The notes under the pieces are model-generated. The model saw nothing but the letters and a program-made list of their open reading frames with translations, searched no databases and was not told the origin of the DNA. A stretch of 7,153 bases of DNA from Candidatus Aerophobus profundus SCGC AAA252-L23 (lineage in GTDB: Bacteria; Aerophobota; Aerophobia; Aerophobales; Aerophobaceae), in contig AQRW01000102.1 of the NCBI GenBank assembly GCA_000402295.1, positions 1-7,153 on the forward strand, given 5' to 3'. Both the position numbers and the translations under genes were made by a program. The stretch's first letter is position 1; each line of letters begins with the position of its first letter. Positions 1 through 6,457 of the stretch are shown one piece after another.

Positions 1-315
1 TTCCTCTGGGCTACTACTTTCTCTCAAGGTCTGAAGAAAAAGTTGGGCACTATCCATTAAAAGAGAAGGACTCACTCTTCCTTGACCAAAAGGGAGAGTT
101 TGATCTCGGGATATTTTCTCCAAGAGGAATCTTAGCTCCCTTTCAAAAGCTAATTTAAGAGATTCAATTCCCCTGTCCTCAAAAAAGGGGATTTCCTCCT
201 GGGAAAGGGGAATTAAGAAAGCGTCTTCTTTACTCTGGCTGGAAAAAAGAGGAAAATTTATTGTACTTAAGAGAAAAAACACTCCCCCAAAAAAGAGGAA
301 TCTAAATTGTCTCAT
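1..315 (-). CDS. mltA: MltA-type lytic murein transglycosylase, N-terminal part (partial, runs off left edge)
   Basis: The first 105 codons of an open frame that continues past the left edge with no stop. Residues 1-26 form a Sec signal peptide: MRQFRF, then a hydrophobic core (FLFFGGVFFLL) and small residues SS near the likely cut. There is no lipobox cysteine, unlike the outer-membrane lipoprotein MltA of E. coli, so the enzyme would be free in the periplasm or secreted. The mature part matches the start of the MltA family: IPFFEDRGIESLKLAFERELRF is followed by LPFGQGRVSPSLLMDSAQLF (spaced as in the family) and LRESSSPEE. MltA enzymes cleave the glycan strand of peptidoglycan to give 1,6-anhydro-muramyl ends; the catalytic Asp region lies outside the window. 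AAAAGGA sits only 2 nt from the ATG, an unusually close ribosome site. The family call rests on pattern memory of the N-terminal region only. Confidence 0.7.
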   Translation of the reverse strand, partial: MRQFRFLFFGGVFFLLSTINFPLFSSQSKEDAFLIPLSQEEIPFFEDRGIESLKLAFERELRFLLEKISRDQTLPFGQGRVSPSLLMDSAQLFLQTLRESSSPEE

Positions 316-340
316 TATCCTTTTACTTCTATTTTTGCTC

Positions 341-360
341 AAAGACAACTACATGTCTTT
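341..360. repeat. Inverted repeat with the stop codon of the unknown gene in its loop
   Basis: AAAGACA (341-347) and TGTCTTT (354-360) form a perfect 7-bp stem with a 6-nt loop that holds the TAG stop (351-349). No U-tract follows, so termination is unlikely. It sits at the start of the 33-nt gap before the MltA-like gene. Confidence 0.4.
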
Positions 361-891
361 ATGTCTTCTTCTAAATTCCTCGAACAACTCCTGCAAATCA
401 TGGGGGGCGGAGCGGATGGCCAAAGTAGCTACGTAAATAAGAACAGACAACTGCCAGCAGTCTTCCGGGCCGGCAATTAACCCCAGATGAGTATCCTCTC
501 TTCTTTCCAATTGGTCGGAATAGTAAGCAATAGCTTTCTCCAGATGGCCTTCGTAAATATCTACCGTATGAGTCTCATTTTTATACTTCACAGAAGGAAA
601 AGATATTCCTCTCATTAGTAAGAATCTCCGCACGGTCTCGGGATTTGCTTTCAGATTTTCTTCAAATTCAAATCCCTCAAACTGGGGATAATAATAATGA
701 GGAAGTATTATCAAAGGCCTGTGGGCCACAACCTTACCCCGACGAACTACTGAATCACCAATATTTATTGAAGACTCAGCTAAAGAAACATAAGAAACCT
801 CGGTAGCTTCCAAAGAAAGTAAGCTCCGTAGCCGTAACCGCAAGATTTTGGTTTCTTTCAGAGCTCTTTCCCATTTTTCTTCAAGATTCAT
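349..891 (-). CDS. Uncharacterised 180-residue soluble protein coupled to the dehydrogenase
   Basis: I do not recognise this protein. It has no signal peptide and no clear membrane helix. Residues 1-27 look like a charged amphipathic helix. Residues 30-65 look strand-rich, with NIGDSVVRRGKVV and then RPLIILPHYYYP (59-69), and FEGFEFEE follows. The middle has FLLMRGISFPSVKY (90-103) and YEGHLEKAIAYY (113-124). The C-terminal part has GLIAGPEDCWQ (137-147), a hydrophobic stretch (148-160) and a charged amphipathic helix. It has a single Cys (145) and five His, but no recognisable metal or nucleotide motif. It overlaps the dehydrogenase by 11 nt with its own Shine-Dalgarno, so the products are probably made together and may act on one pathway or bind each other; that is inference. 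Its composition resembles its neighbours and nothing suggests a broken gene. It is most likely a conserved lineage-specific protein; real-gene status is well supported by the packing and ribosome site. Confidence 0.8.
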   Translation of the reverse strand: MNLEEKWERALKETKILRLRLRSLLSLEATEVSYVSLAESSINIGDSVVRRGKVVAHRPLIILPHYYYPQFEGFEFEENLKANPETVRRFLLMRGISFPSVKYKNETHTVDIYEGHLEKAIAYYSDQLERREDTHLGLIAGPEDCWQLSVLIYVATLAIRSAPHDLQELFEEFRRRHKDM

Positions 892-2284
892 ATTTGTCCT
901 CTCTCCAATCTTTTTTATACAGCTCTTCCAACTTTTGTTTCTTTTGCTGGTCGTCCAAAGCCCCCAGCCAAATTATTCCGGCTTCATTAGGAAGCCGGGG
1001 AAACACCATAGCTTTAATTATACTGTTCTTGTATCCTTGTAGTTTTACCGGTAGATTATCCCCCATTTTCCCCTCATCCAAAAAATCAAAAAATTCTCTG
1101 CCTTTCTCTTGTAGAAGACTTTCAGAAGAAGTCTTCCAATCAGCAAATCCAGCAAAATCGCGGCGGGGAAGACCCTTAAGCAAAAACACCCTTTCCAAAT
1201 AACCCAATCCCAGGACGTGAGTAATGTACTTTAGAGAATCAATCTTCCCTTGAGCCATAAGTTCCAGAGCCATTCCCAGATGATAAGGGGAAGCTCCGCT
1301 GGTTCCGCCCACCAGGGGACCATTGTAATGAATCTCATTGGTGGGGATATCCACCAGTTTCTCGTTGACTCCTCCAAAGAAACTAATGAAACCACCTTTC
1401 TTTACCATGGCAAAAGCCTCTTTCTGAGCCTGTCCCGTACTGCAAGAAGTAATTACTATATCAGCCTTCCCTCCTCGGGTAATTTTCCTAATTTCCTTTT
1501 CTAACTCCCCCGCTTCTGAATTATTAACGTAGAAATCAGCTATTCCCATTTGACGGGCCAACTCAAGTTTGTGGACCGACCGCTGGGCAAGAATTACCTT
1601 CTCCGCTCCAAAACTTTTAGCCAGCTCAGCATGCATACACCCTAAGGGTCCACCTCCAATGATAACCACCGTATCACCCGGACAAATTCCCCTTTTTAGC
1701 GAATAACTCTTGGTCTCTTTATCCCAGGATAGATGCCGGACAATCTTTTGCTGAGCGTGAATAGCGCAGGCCCAGGGCTCAGCCAAAGCAGCTTCAAAGA
1801 GGGAAATTCCCACGGGTATAGAATAAATAGCTGGGATAGCCTTCTTCAAAATCTTATAGGGAACAACCATATATTCAGCAAATCCACCGTGATAATTGAA
1901 CCCAATGTCCTCTCGATACTCACAAGCCTCCGGACGTCCCTCCAGACAGTTAGGGCAAACCTCACAAGCAACCACAGGAGCCACTACTACTCGCTCACCT
2001 TCTCGGAAATGGCGAGTCTCAATTTTGTCTTCCTGCTTTATCTGAAACTCTTTGGCCCGTGGACCTACTTCTACGATAACTCCAGAAAACTCGTGTCCGG
2101 GAATAATCGGGTACGATTTTATTAGTTTGTGCCCTTGAAAATATTTCTTAACGTCAGTCCCGCAAATACAGCAAGCGGCTACCTTAACCAAGACACCATC
2201 TTGTCCTGCCTCAGGCTGGGCTATCTCTCTCACTTCAAGGTGCTTAGGAAACCCGTCCGGATTATTCAATAGGGCCGCTCGCAT
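881..2284 (-). CDS. Oversized zinc-dependent alcohol/polyol dehydrogenase (MDR superfamily)
   Basis: A 467-residue medium-chain dehydrogenase/reductase that should oxidise an alcohol or polyol (or reduce the ketone) with NAD(P). Catalytic zinc ligands are visible: C41 in CGTD, H64-E65 in PGHE and E169 in LAEPWA. The structural zinc site is complete: C107, C110, C113, C121. The Rossmann loop is GGGPLG (210-215). Q234-R235-S236 follow strand 2 where NAD-specific members usually have Asp or Glu, hinting at NADP use. It is about 120 residues longer than ordinary members (about 340-350). Extra segments fall near 80-95 and 183-199, the largest (about 375-425) before the last core strand IIKAMVFPRL, plus a charged tail after 435. 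Long members such as the L-sorbose-1-phosphate reductase group exist, but no sugar kinase or transporter is nearby, so the substrate is unknown. It overlaps the next gene by 11 nt. Confidence 0.85.
   Translation of the reverse strand: MRAALLNNPDGFPKHLEVREIAQPEAGQDGVLVKVAACCICGTDVKKYFQGHKLIKSYPIIPGHEFSGVIVEVGPRAKEFQIKQEDKIETRHFREGERVVVAPVVACEVCPNCLEGRPEACEYREDIGFNYHGGFAEYMVVPYKILKKAIPAIYSIPVGISLFEAALAEPWACAIHAQQKIVRHLSWDKETKSYSLKRGICPGDTVVIIGGGPLGCMHAELAKSFGAEKVILAQRSVHKLELARQMGIADFYVNNSEAGELEKEIRKITRGGKADIVITSCSTGQAQKEAFAMVKKGGFISFFGGVNEKLVDIPTNEIHYNGPLVGGTSGASPYHLGMALELMAQGKIDSLKYITHVLGLGYLERVFLLKGLPRRDFAGFADWKTSSESLLQEKGREFFDFLDEGKMGDNLPVKLQGYKNSIIKAMVFPRLPNEAGIIWLGALDDQQKKQKLEELYKKDWREDKYES
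897..902 (-). promoter_or_regulatory. Ribosome binding site of the 180-residue unknown gene
   Basis: AGAGGA lies 5 nt before the ATG at 891, within the last codons of the dehydrogenase. It supports this start and independent reinitiation at the 11-nt overlap. Confidence 0.6.
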
Positions 2285-2288
2285 CGCT

Positions 2289-2295
2289 CTCCTCT
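2289..2295 (-). promoter_or_regulatory. Ribosome binding site of the dehydrogenase
   Basis: AGAGGAG precedes the ATG at 2284 by 4 nt. It is one of the strongest Shine-Dalgarno matches in the window and supports this start. The rest of the 52-nt gap shows no convincing -35/-10 pair. Confidence 0.65.
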
Positions 2296-2318
2296 TTACT
2301 GTGACGTACTTTAGTCTA

Positions 2319-2347
2319 ATTTGGACATAAATTTTCTCAGTCCAAAT
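2319..2347. repeat. Perfect 8-bp inverted repeat spanning the rpoD stop codon
   Basis: ATTTGGAC (2319-2326) and GTCCAAAT (2340-2347) are perfect reverse complements separated by 13 nt. On the transcribed strand the rpoD stop TGA (2339-2337) is the first triplet of the loop. No U-tract follows, so a classical intrinsic terminator is unlikely. It could be an RNA-stabilising or processing hairpin between rpoD and the dehydrogenase, or an operator-like palindrome; the sequence cannot say which. Confidence 0.5.
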
Positions 2348-3620
2348 ATCCTTCCAGCATTTTTTTCTTAGCCAGTTTTCTCAAATGAGCTAATACCTTG
2401 GATTCAATTTGCCTGATTCTCTCCCGAGTAACGCCATATCTTTCACCGATTTCCTGAAGAGTACAATCCCAACCATCTTCGGTACCAAAGCGCAGTTTCA
2501 ATATATCTCTCTCCCGGTCATCTTTAACCTGCTCGATTAGATCTTCCATCGCCCTTTTAAGATAACGAAGATTTACCTCATCAAAAGGACAAGTAGCTTT
2601 TTCATTTTCGATCAATTCTATCAAATAACTATCTTCATCCTCACCGATAGGAGTATCCATAGAGGTAGAGCGAATGATGACTCTTTGAACTCGCTCAATT
2701 TTCTCTACGGCAATCCCGCACCTAAGAGCAATATCTCTGGATGTAGGCAACTGTCCCATTTCTTGCTCCAACTCCTGAGAAATTCGGTTCACTTTCTTCA
2801 TCAATTCGGTAATATGAATAGGAACTCGGATAGTGCGAGATTGGTCTGAAATTGCTCGGGATAGTGATTGTCTTATCCACCAACTGGCATAGGTACTGAA
2901 ACGATTTCCCCGTCGATAGTCAAATTTGTCTACGGCTCGGGACAAGCCGATGTTTCCTTCCTGAATCAAATCCAGAAAAGGAACTCCCCGTCCAGTGTAC
3001 TTCTTGGCAAAACTTACTACCAGACGTAGATTAGCTCGGATCATCCTATCACAGTATTTCTCATAACAGCTCTTGGCTTGCCAAATTTCCCAACGTAATT
3101 TCGAAAATCTATTCCGGTCCTCCGGTGGACGAAACTGTTCGGTTAACTCATCCCTTAGCTTCAAGACAAAATTAGCCAACTTTTTGATTCTTCTAAACTT
3201 CTTTCTTAAACCACGCAGATCTTCCTCTTTTAATCCCTCCCCCGTGGCTACCTCAAAAACACAATCATTATTCTGAAATAGTTGAGCTATCTCCAGAGCC
3301 CTACCCCGAAGAATTCTTTTACTCTCCTTTATTTTTCTGCCAAATTCTCTTTCCTCTTCTGGTGAAAGAAGGGGAGTTTTGCCGATCTCCTGGAGATATT
3401 TGCCAATTCCATCTCCCACTTCTATAGAAAAACTAGCGCATTTGTCAAACTCCTCAGGTGCTTCCGGAATTAGGGCAATTCCCTCTCTCTCTATCCTATT
3501 CAATACTTCCATTTCCTCTGAGACAGAAATATTCTGGGGAAGAGCTTCCTCGAGATCTTTATAAGTTAACTTGCCTTCTCTCTCCCCCTTAGCTAATAGC
3601 TTTTCAATCTTCCTGTTCAT
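2337..3620 (-). CDS. rpoD: Primary RNA polymerase sigma factor (RpoD/SigA, sigma-70 group 1)
   Basis: A 427-residue housekeeping sigma factor that directs RNA polymerase to -10/-35 promoters. All regions are visible. Region 1.1 is at about 2-52 (ends REGIALIPE), which marks a group 1 sigma. Region 1.2 is at about 68-100 (IGKYLQEIGKTPLLSPEEE). A moderate non-conserved insert spans about 101-185. Region 2 is at about 186-266 (ANLRLVVSFAKKY, LIQEGNIGL, FSTYASWWIRQ). Region 3 with the finger DTPIGEDEDS is at about 267-345. Region 4, with the -35-binding helix VTRERIRQIE (397-406), ends in EGYLD. Its length lies between Bacillus SigA (about 370) and E. coli RpoD (613) because the insert is intermediate. 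Promoter-contact residues are mostly conserved, but Asn239 replaces the usual Tyr (E. coli Y425) and Ser254 the usual Thr (T440). It overlaps dnaG by 17 nt, the classic dnaG-rpoD pairing. Identity is secure. Confidence 0.97.
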   Translation of the reverse strand: MNRKIEKLLAKGEREGKLTYKDLEEALPQNISVSEEMEVLNRIEREGIALIPEAPEEFDKCASFSIEVGDGIGKYLQEIGKTPLLSPEEEREFGRKIKESKRILRGRALEIAQLFQNNDCVFEVATGEGLKEEDLRGLRKKFRRIKKLANFVLKLRDELTEQFRPPEDRNRFSKLRWEIWQAKSCYEKYCDRMIRANLRLVVSFAKKYTGRGVPFLDLIQEGNIGLSRAVDKFDYRRGNRFSTYASWWIRQSLSRAISDQSRTIRVPIHITELMKKVNRISQELEQEMGQLPTSRDIALRCGIAVEKIERVQRVIIRSTSMDTPIGEDEDSYLIELIENEKATCPFDEVNLRYLKRAMEDLIEQVKDDRERDILKLRFGTEDGWDCTLQEIGERYGVTRERIRQIESKVLAHLRKLAKKKMLEGYLD

Positions 3621-5382
3621 TTCCCACCTCGATGAAATTTATTTCTCGAGCTAATCTATCAAATTGCTGGCAATAGAGAACTACCTTTTTATGATCACCC
3701 TGCTTTTCATATTCGGCAATTTTCTGTCGGCATTCTCTCCTCTTTCTCTCAATAATTTCCCTTTTTAGAGATTGAATTATTTCCAGAGTTAGATTTTTCT
3801 TATCAACTGTATCTGGAAACAACTCTCTCAAAGAGAGAGAACTGACCAAAAAACTAAGATTTTCTTCTTTTAACCGATTAAGTAGGCGGGGTAAAGAAAG
3901 CTCTTTCCTTTCCCACAAAGCAATAATCTCTCGGGCGATCTGGCGATTTTCTTCACTCTCAAATTTATCCCATCCCCACCGATCTCTTACCAGCTCTATG
4001 GTCTCCTCCCCCAAGAGCATAAGTTGAAGCAGTTCTCTTTCCTTTTTTTTCACTCTCTTATTAGGATCGGAAATAAGCTGAAGCGGCGTATCTGAAGTCC
4101 ATTCCTTTTTCTCAAGTTTCCTGAACTCCGACCTGAGAAGTTTTTCCTCTATATTGAGCCGTTCAGCTAATTTCTTGATTAAATCCTGAAACTCCAGGGC
4201 ATGGGGAATTTTCTGAAGAGTAGGAAAAATTGAATGGATAACCTCGATTTTCTCTCTGATACCGAGCTTCGGCTTTCTCGATATCTCCAAATCTATGCGG
4301 TAATCGACATAGGGAGAAGCTTGGTCTTTCAAAAGAGCAAAGGCTTCTTTTCCTTGCTTTATCATTACCTCAGCGGGATCTACTCCAGCAGGCATTGAGA
4401 TTATCTTTATTCCCAGGTCAGCCTCCAAAAGCAAGTCTATCCCCCTTAAGGTAGCGGCAACTCCGGCACTATCTTCATCGTAAGCAAGGTAAACCTCCTT
4501 GCTACATCTTTTAAGTAACCGAGTCTGAAAAGTAGTCAGAGAAGTACCCAGAGAAGCTACCACGTTTCTAATTCCACCCTGGTAAAGGGCCAAAACATCT
4601 GTGTAACCTTCCACCAGAATTGCTTCTTCTTCTTCCCGAATAAATTCCTTACTCAAGCTTAAAGCATAAAGATGGCGGCCTTTATCAAAAATCGTTGACT
4701 GGGACGAATTAAGATACTTAGGTAATGAATTATCCAGCACTCGTCCTCCAAATCCACAAATCTTTCCGTAGAGAGTAAAAATTGGGAAAATAATTCTGCC
4801 TCGAAAATAGGCATATTCCCCTTTTCCTCTGCTTGAGGGCATTATAAGGCCAATTTCTCTCAGTTTTTCCCCGGGAAGGTTCTCTTGACGGCAAAAATCC
4901 AGAAACACCTCCGAAGAAGGAGCATAGCCAATTCGGAAAGTCTTCAGAGTTTCACTATTAAACTTCCTTCGTTCAAGATAACTAAGAGCAACCGGTGTTT
5001 TCTTCAGTTGTTCCTGGAAAAACCTACAAACTACCTCATTGATTTGATAAAGATTTTCTTTAACAGTTTCTTTCTCATCTCCCGAGAGAGAGATGGAAAT
5101 TCCCACTTTCTCCCCGGCCAGTCTGACTGCTTCGGGAAAAGATATTTTCTCCAGCTTTTGAAGAAAAGAAAATACATTTCCCCCCACTCCACAGCCAAAG
5201 CAATGGAAAATTTGCTTTTCAGGAGACACCACGAAAGAAGGTGTGCGCTCCTGATGAAAAGGGCAGAGACCCTTATAATTTCTCCCGGCCTTTTTCAAAG
5301 GCAGGTACTGGGAGATTATCTCAACCAAGTCACACCTCTCCGTAATCCGATCAATAAGTTCCTCTGAGAGGAATCCAGTCAC
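3604..5382 (-). CDS. dnaG: DNA primase DnaG
   Basis: A 592-residue primase, about the normal length; it makes the short RNA primers for replication. Domain order is complete. The N-terminal CHC2 zinc ribbon has ligands C40, H43, C61 and C64 (CPFH...CFGC). The RNA-polymerase core has FRGRIIFPI and FGGRVLD...PKYLNS (about 194-226). The TOPRIM fold has VEGYTD (E258, D262) and YDEDSAG (D302, D304). A Lys/Glu-rich helical C-terminal region (about 430-592) corresponds to the DnaB helicase-binding domain, the least conserved part. In the third acidic motif the usual DPD reads DPA (D335-P-A337), so one of the acidic residues conserved in E. coli primase is absent. The start is a GTG directly after the dgt stop, chosen because GFLSEELIDRI is the standard primase N-terminus. 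Its last 17 nt overlap rpoD. Identity is secure. Confidence 0.97.
   Translation of the reverse strand: MTGFLSEELIDRITERCDLVEIISQYLPLKKAGRNYKGLCPFHQERTPSFVVSPEKQIFHCFGCGVGGNVFSFLQKLEKISFPEAVRLAGEKVGISISLSGDEKETVKENLYQINEVVCRFFQEQLKKTPVALSYLERRKFNSETLKTFRIGYAPSSEVFLDFCRQENLPGEKLREIGLIMPSSRGKGEYAYFRGRIIFPIFTLYGKICGFGGRVLDNSLPKYLNSSQSTIFDKGRHLYALSLSKEFIREEEEAILVEGYTDVLALYQGGIRNVVASLGTSLTTFQTRLLKRCSKEVYLAYDEDSAGVAATLRGIDLLLEADLGIKIISMPAGVDPAEVMIKQGKEAFALLKDQASPYVDYRIDLEISRKPKLGIREKIEVIHSIFPTLQKIPHALEFQDLIKKLAERLNIEEKLLRSEFRKLEKKEWTSDTPLQLISDPNKRVKKKERELLQLMLLGEETIELVRDRWGWDKFESEENRQIAREIIALWERKELSLPRLLNRLKEENLSFLVSSLSLRELFPDTVDKKNLTLEIIQSLKREIIERKRRECRQKIAEYEKQGDHKKVVLYCQQFDRLAREINFIEVGNEQED
3625..3630 (-). 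promoter_or_regulatory. Ribosome binding site of rpoD, inside dnaG
   Basis: GAGGTG followed by GGAA and the ATG at 3620, lying within the last codons of dnaG. It gives rpoD its own initiation signal despite the 17-nt overlap and supports this start. Confidence 0.7.
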
Positions 5383-6426
5383 TTAAACCCATCTCCTGGG
5401 AAAAAAATATTGCTGATAAATATTAAGAGCATATCGGTCGGTCATCCCAGCAATATAGTCAACAGTTACCCGCTCAACACCCTCACTCTCCAGATTTTTC
5501 TTCATAGACTGCGGAAAAAGATTCGGGTGATTAAGATAGAAAAAATAAAGCTCTCTTATCAGGTGTTGAGCCTTTTGTACCTCCTCAGTCAGAAATGAAG
5601 ACTGATAAACCTTTTCATACATAAAATCTCGAAGCTGGTTAAAGACGGAAAGGATACCATCTGACATCCTCAGGTTAGAATAGTTCAGGCTTTTGGTCAC
5701 CAAATCCTGGACTATGGTATTAATTCTTTCTCGATGACTTCTTCCCAGCACTACAATGGAATGAGAAGGAAGATCCTCTTCGCTGATCAATCCAGCTCTA
5801 AGGGCATCGTCAATATCATGATTCACATAGGCAATCGGATCAGCCATCTTCACTACTTCCCCTTCCAGAGTCCCTGGTCGAGCCTTGGTATGGACATCAA
5901 GGATTCTCTCTCCCTCCTGGGAATGGTTGAGGATACCATCTCGTACTTCCCAGGTTAAGTTTAATCCACCATTTCTCTCCAGTTTATCGACAATGCGTAG
6001 ACTTTGTTCATTGTGGAGAAAACCTCCCAAATAAACCTGATCGAGAGTCGTCTCGCCAATATGACCAAAAGGAGTATGTCCCAGGTCGTGTCCCAAAGCA
6101 ATGGCCTCGGTGAGATCTTCGTTTAACCGAAGAGCCCGGGAAATAGTTCTGGCAATTTGACTTACCTCCAGAGTATGAGTAAGACGAGTCCGATAATGGT
6201 CCCCAAAAGGAGCAATAAAAACCTGGGTCTTATGCTTGAGACGACGAAAAGACTTAGAATGAATGATTCTATCCCGGTCCCGTTGGAACTCGGTGCGCAA
6301 AACACAGGGAGCTTCATCTCTCTTACGTCCCCGAGTCTGCTTACTTATGGAGGCAAAGGAGGATAGATATTCTTTTTCAAACTCTTCTTGTTTCACTCGG
6401 TCAAAGAGCTGATTAGAACTAGTCAT
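5383..6426 (-). CDS. dgt: dGTPase-like deoxynucleoside triphosphate triphosphohydrolase (HD domain)
   Basis: A 347-residue cytoplasmic HD-superfamily enzyme. The family converts dGTP or other dNTPs to deoxynucleoside plus tripolyphosphate, trimming dNTP pools. Metal-binding signatures are intact: RTRLTHTLEVSQIAR with H84, GHDLGHTPFGH with H113-D114, and KMADPIAYVNHDIDD with D196. FRRLKHKTQVF (60-70) and GLNLTWEVRDGIL (154-166) are also typical. The length fits the short dGTPase-like proteins (about 330-380 residues) rather than the roughly 505-residue E. coli Dgt, so substrate range and allosteric activation by dNTPs are uncertain. It starts at an ATG with a good Shine-Dalgarno 21 nt after cvpA, and its TAA directly abuts the dnaG start. 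Sitting next to primase, it plausibly links dNTP supply to replication; that is inference. The family call is very secure, the exact substrate is not. Confidence 0.95.
   Translation of the reverse strand: MTSSNQLFDRVKQEEFEKEYLSSFASISKQTRGRKRDEAPCVLRTEFQRDRDRIIHSKSFRRLKHKTQVFIAPFGDHYRTRLTHTLEVSQIARTISRALRLNEDLTEAIALGHDLGHTPFGHIGETTLDQVYLGGFLHNEQSLRIVDKLERNGGLNLTWEVRDGILNHSQEGERILDVHTKARPGTLEGEVVKMADPIAYVNHDIDDALRAGLISEEDLPSHSIVVLGRSHRERINTIVQDLVTKSLNYSNLRMSDGILSVFNQLRDFMYEKVYQSSFLTEEVQKAQHLIRELYFFYLNHPNLFPQSMKKNLESEGVERVTVDYIAGMTDRYALNIYQQYFFPRRWV
5393..5397 (-). promoter_or_regulatory. Ribosome binding site of dnaG, inside the end of dgt
   Basis: AGGAG lies in the last codons of dgt, 10 nt before the GTG at 5382. 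The spacing is longer than ideal and the start is GTG, so dnaG may initiate modestly and depend on ribosomes finishing dgt (the junction reads TAAGTG). The ATG at 5392-5390 is nearer this motif but out of frame. Confidence 0.5.
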
Positions 6427-6430
6427 TTCC

Positions 6431-6435
6431 CACCT
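6431..6435 (-). promoter_or_regulatory. Ribosome binding site of dgt
   Basis: AGGTG followed by GGAA and the ATG at 6426. The core matches the part of the anti-Shine-Dalgarno complement reading AGGTG rather than AGGAG. The string AGGTGGGAAATG is identical to the rpoD initiation region in this window. It fixes the start of dgt. Confidence 0.7.
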
Positions 6436-6439
6436 ATCT

Positions 6440-6457
6440 TAAAGTTATCAAGCTTTA
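6440..6457. repeat. Short inverted repeat around the cvpA stop codon
   Basis: Arms TAAAG (6440-6444) and CTTTA (6453-6457) flank an 8-nt loop that contains the cvpA stop (6448-6450). The stem is only 5 bp, mostly A/T, with no following U-tract, so it is not a terminator and may be chance. It is listed because the other two intergenic gaps show the same layout with longer stems. Confidence 0.25.

Noticed and set aside
316..348. Promoter before the MltA-like gene (TTGTCT at 348-343 resembling a -35)
   Set aside because: The position 17 nt downstream reads TAAAAG, a poor -10, and lies against the start codon, leaving no room for a leader.
1114..1136. Perfect 8-bp inverted repeat (GAAGACTT / AAGTCTTC, 7-nt loop) inside the dehydrogenase
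   Set aside because: It lies in coding sequence of the C-terminal insertion and has no U-tract; with repeated Ser/Lys/Leu codons it is most likely chance.
848..2125. Plus-strand open frames of 64-130 codons opposite the dehydrogenase
   Set aside because: They lie antisense to a gene with intact motifs, show no family pattern and have no convincing ribosome sites. They reflect low stop density on the complement of a real gene.
2285..2336. Promoter for the dehydrogenase in the 52-nt gap after rpoD
   Set aside because: No adequate -35/-10 pair with 16-18 nt spacing is seen; read-through from rpoD is the simpler view, though a non-canonical promoter cannot be excluded.
4885..5367. A 160-codon plus-strand frame opposite dnaG
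   Set aside because: It is fully antisense to the zinc-finger and core domains of primase and its composition looks like translated complement. No independent support.
5390..5392. ATG just upstream of the dnaG GTG as an alternative primase start
   Set aside because: It is out of frame with dnaG and reaches a stop within a few codons.
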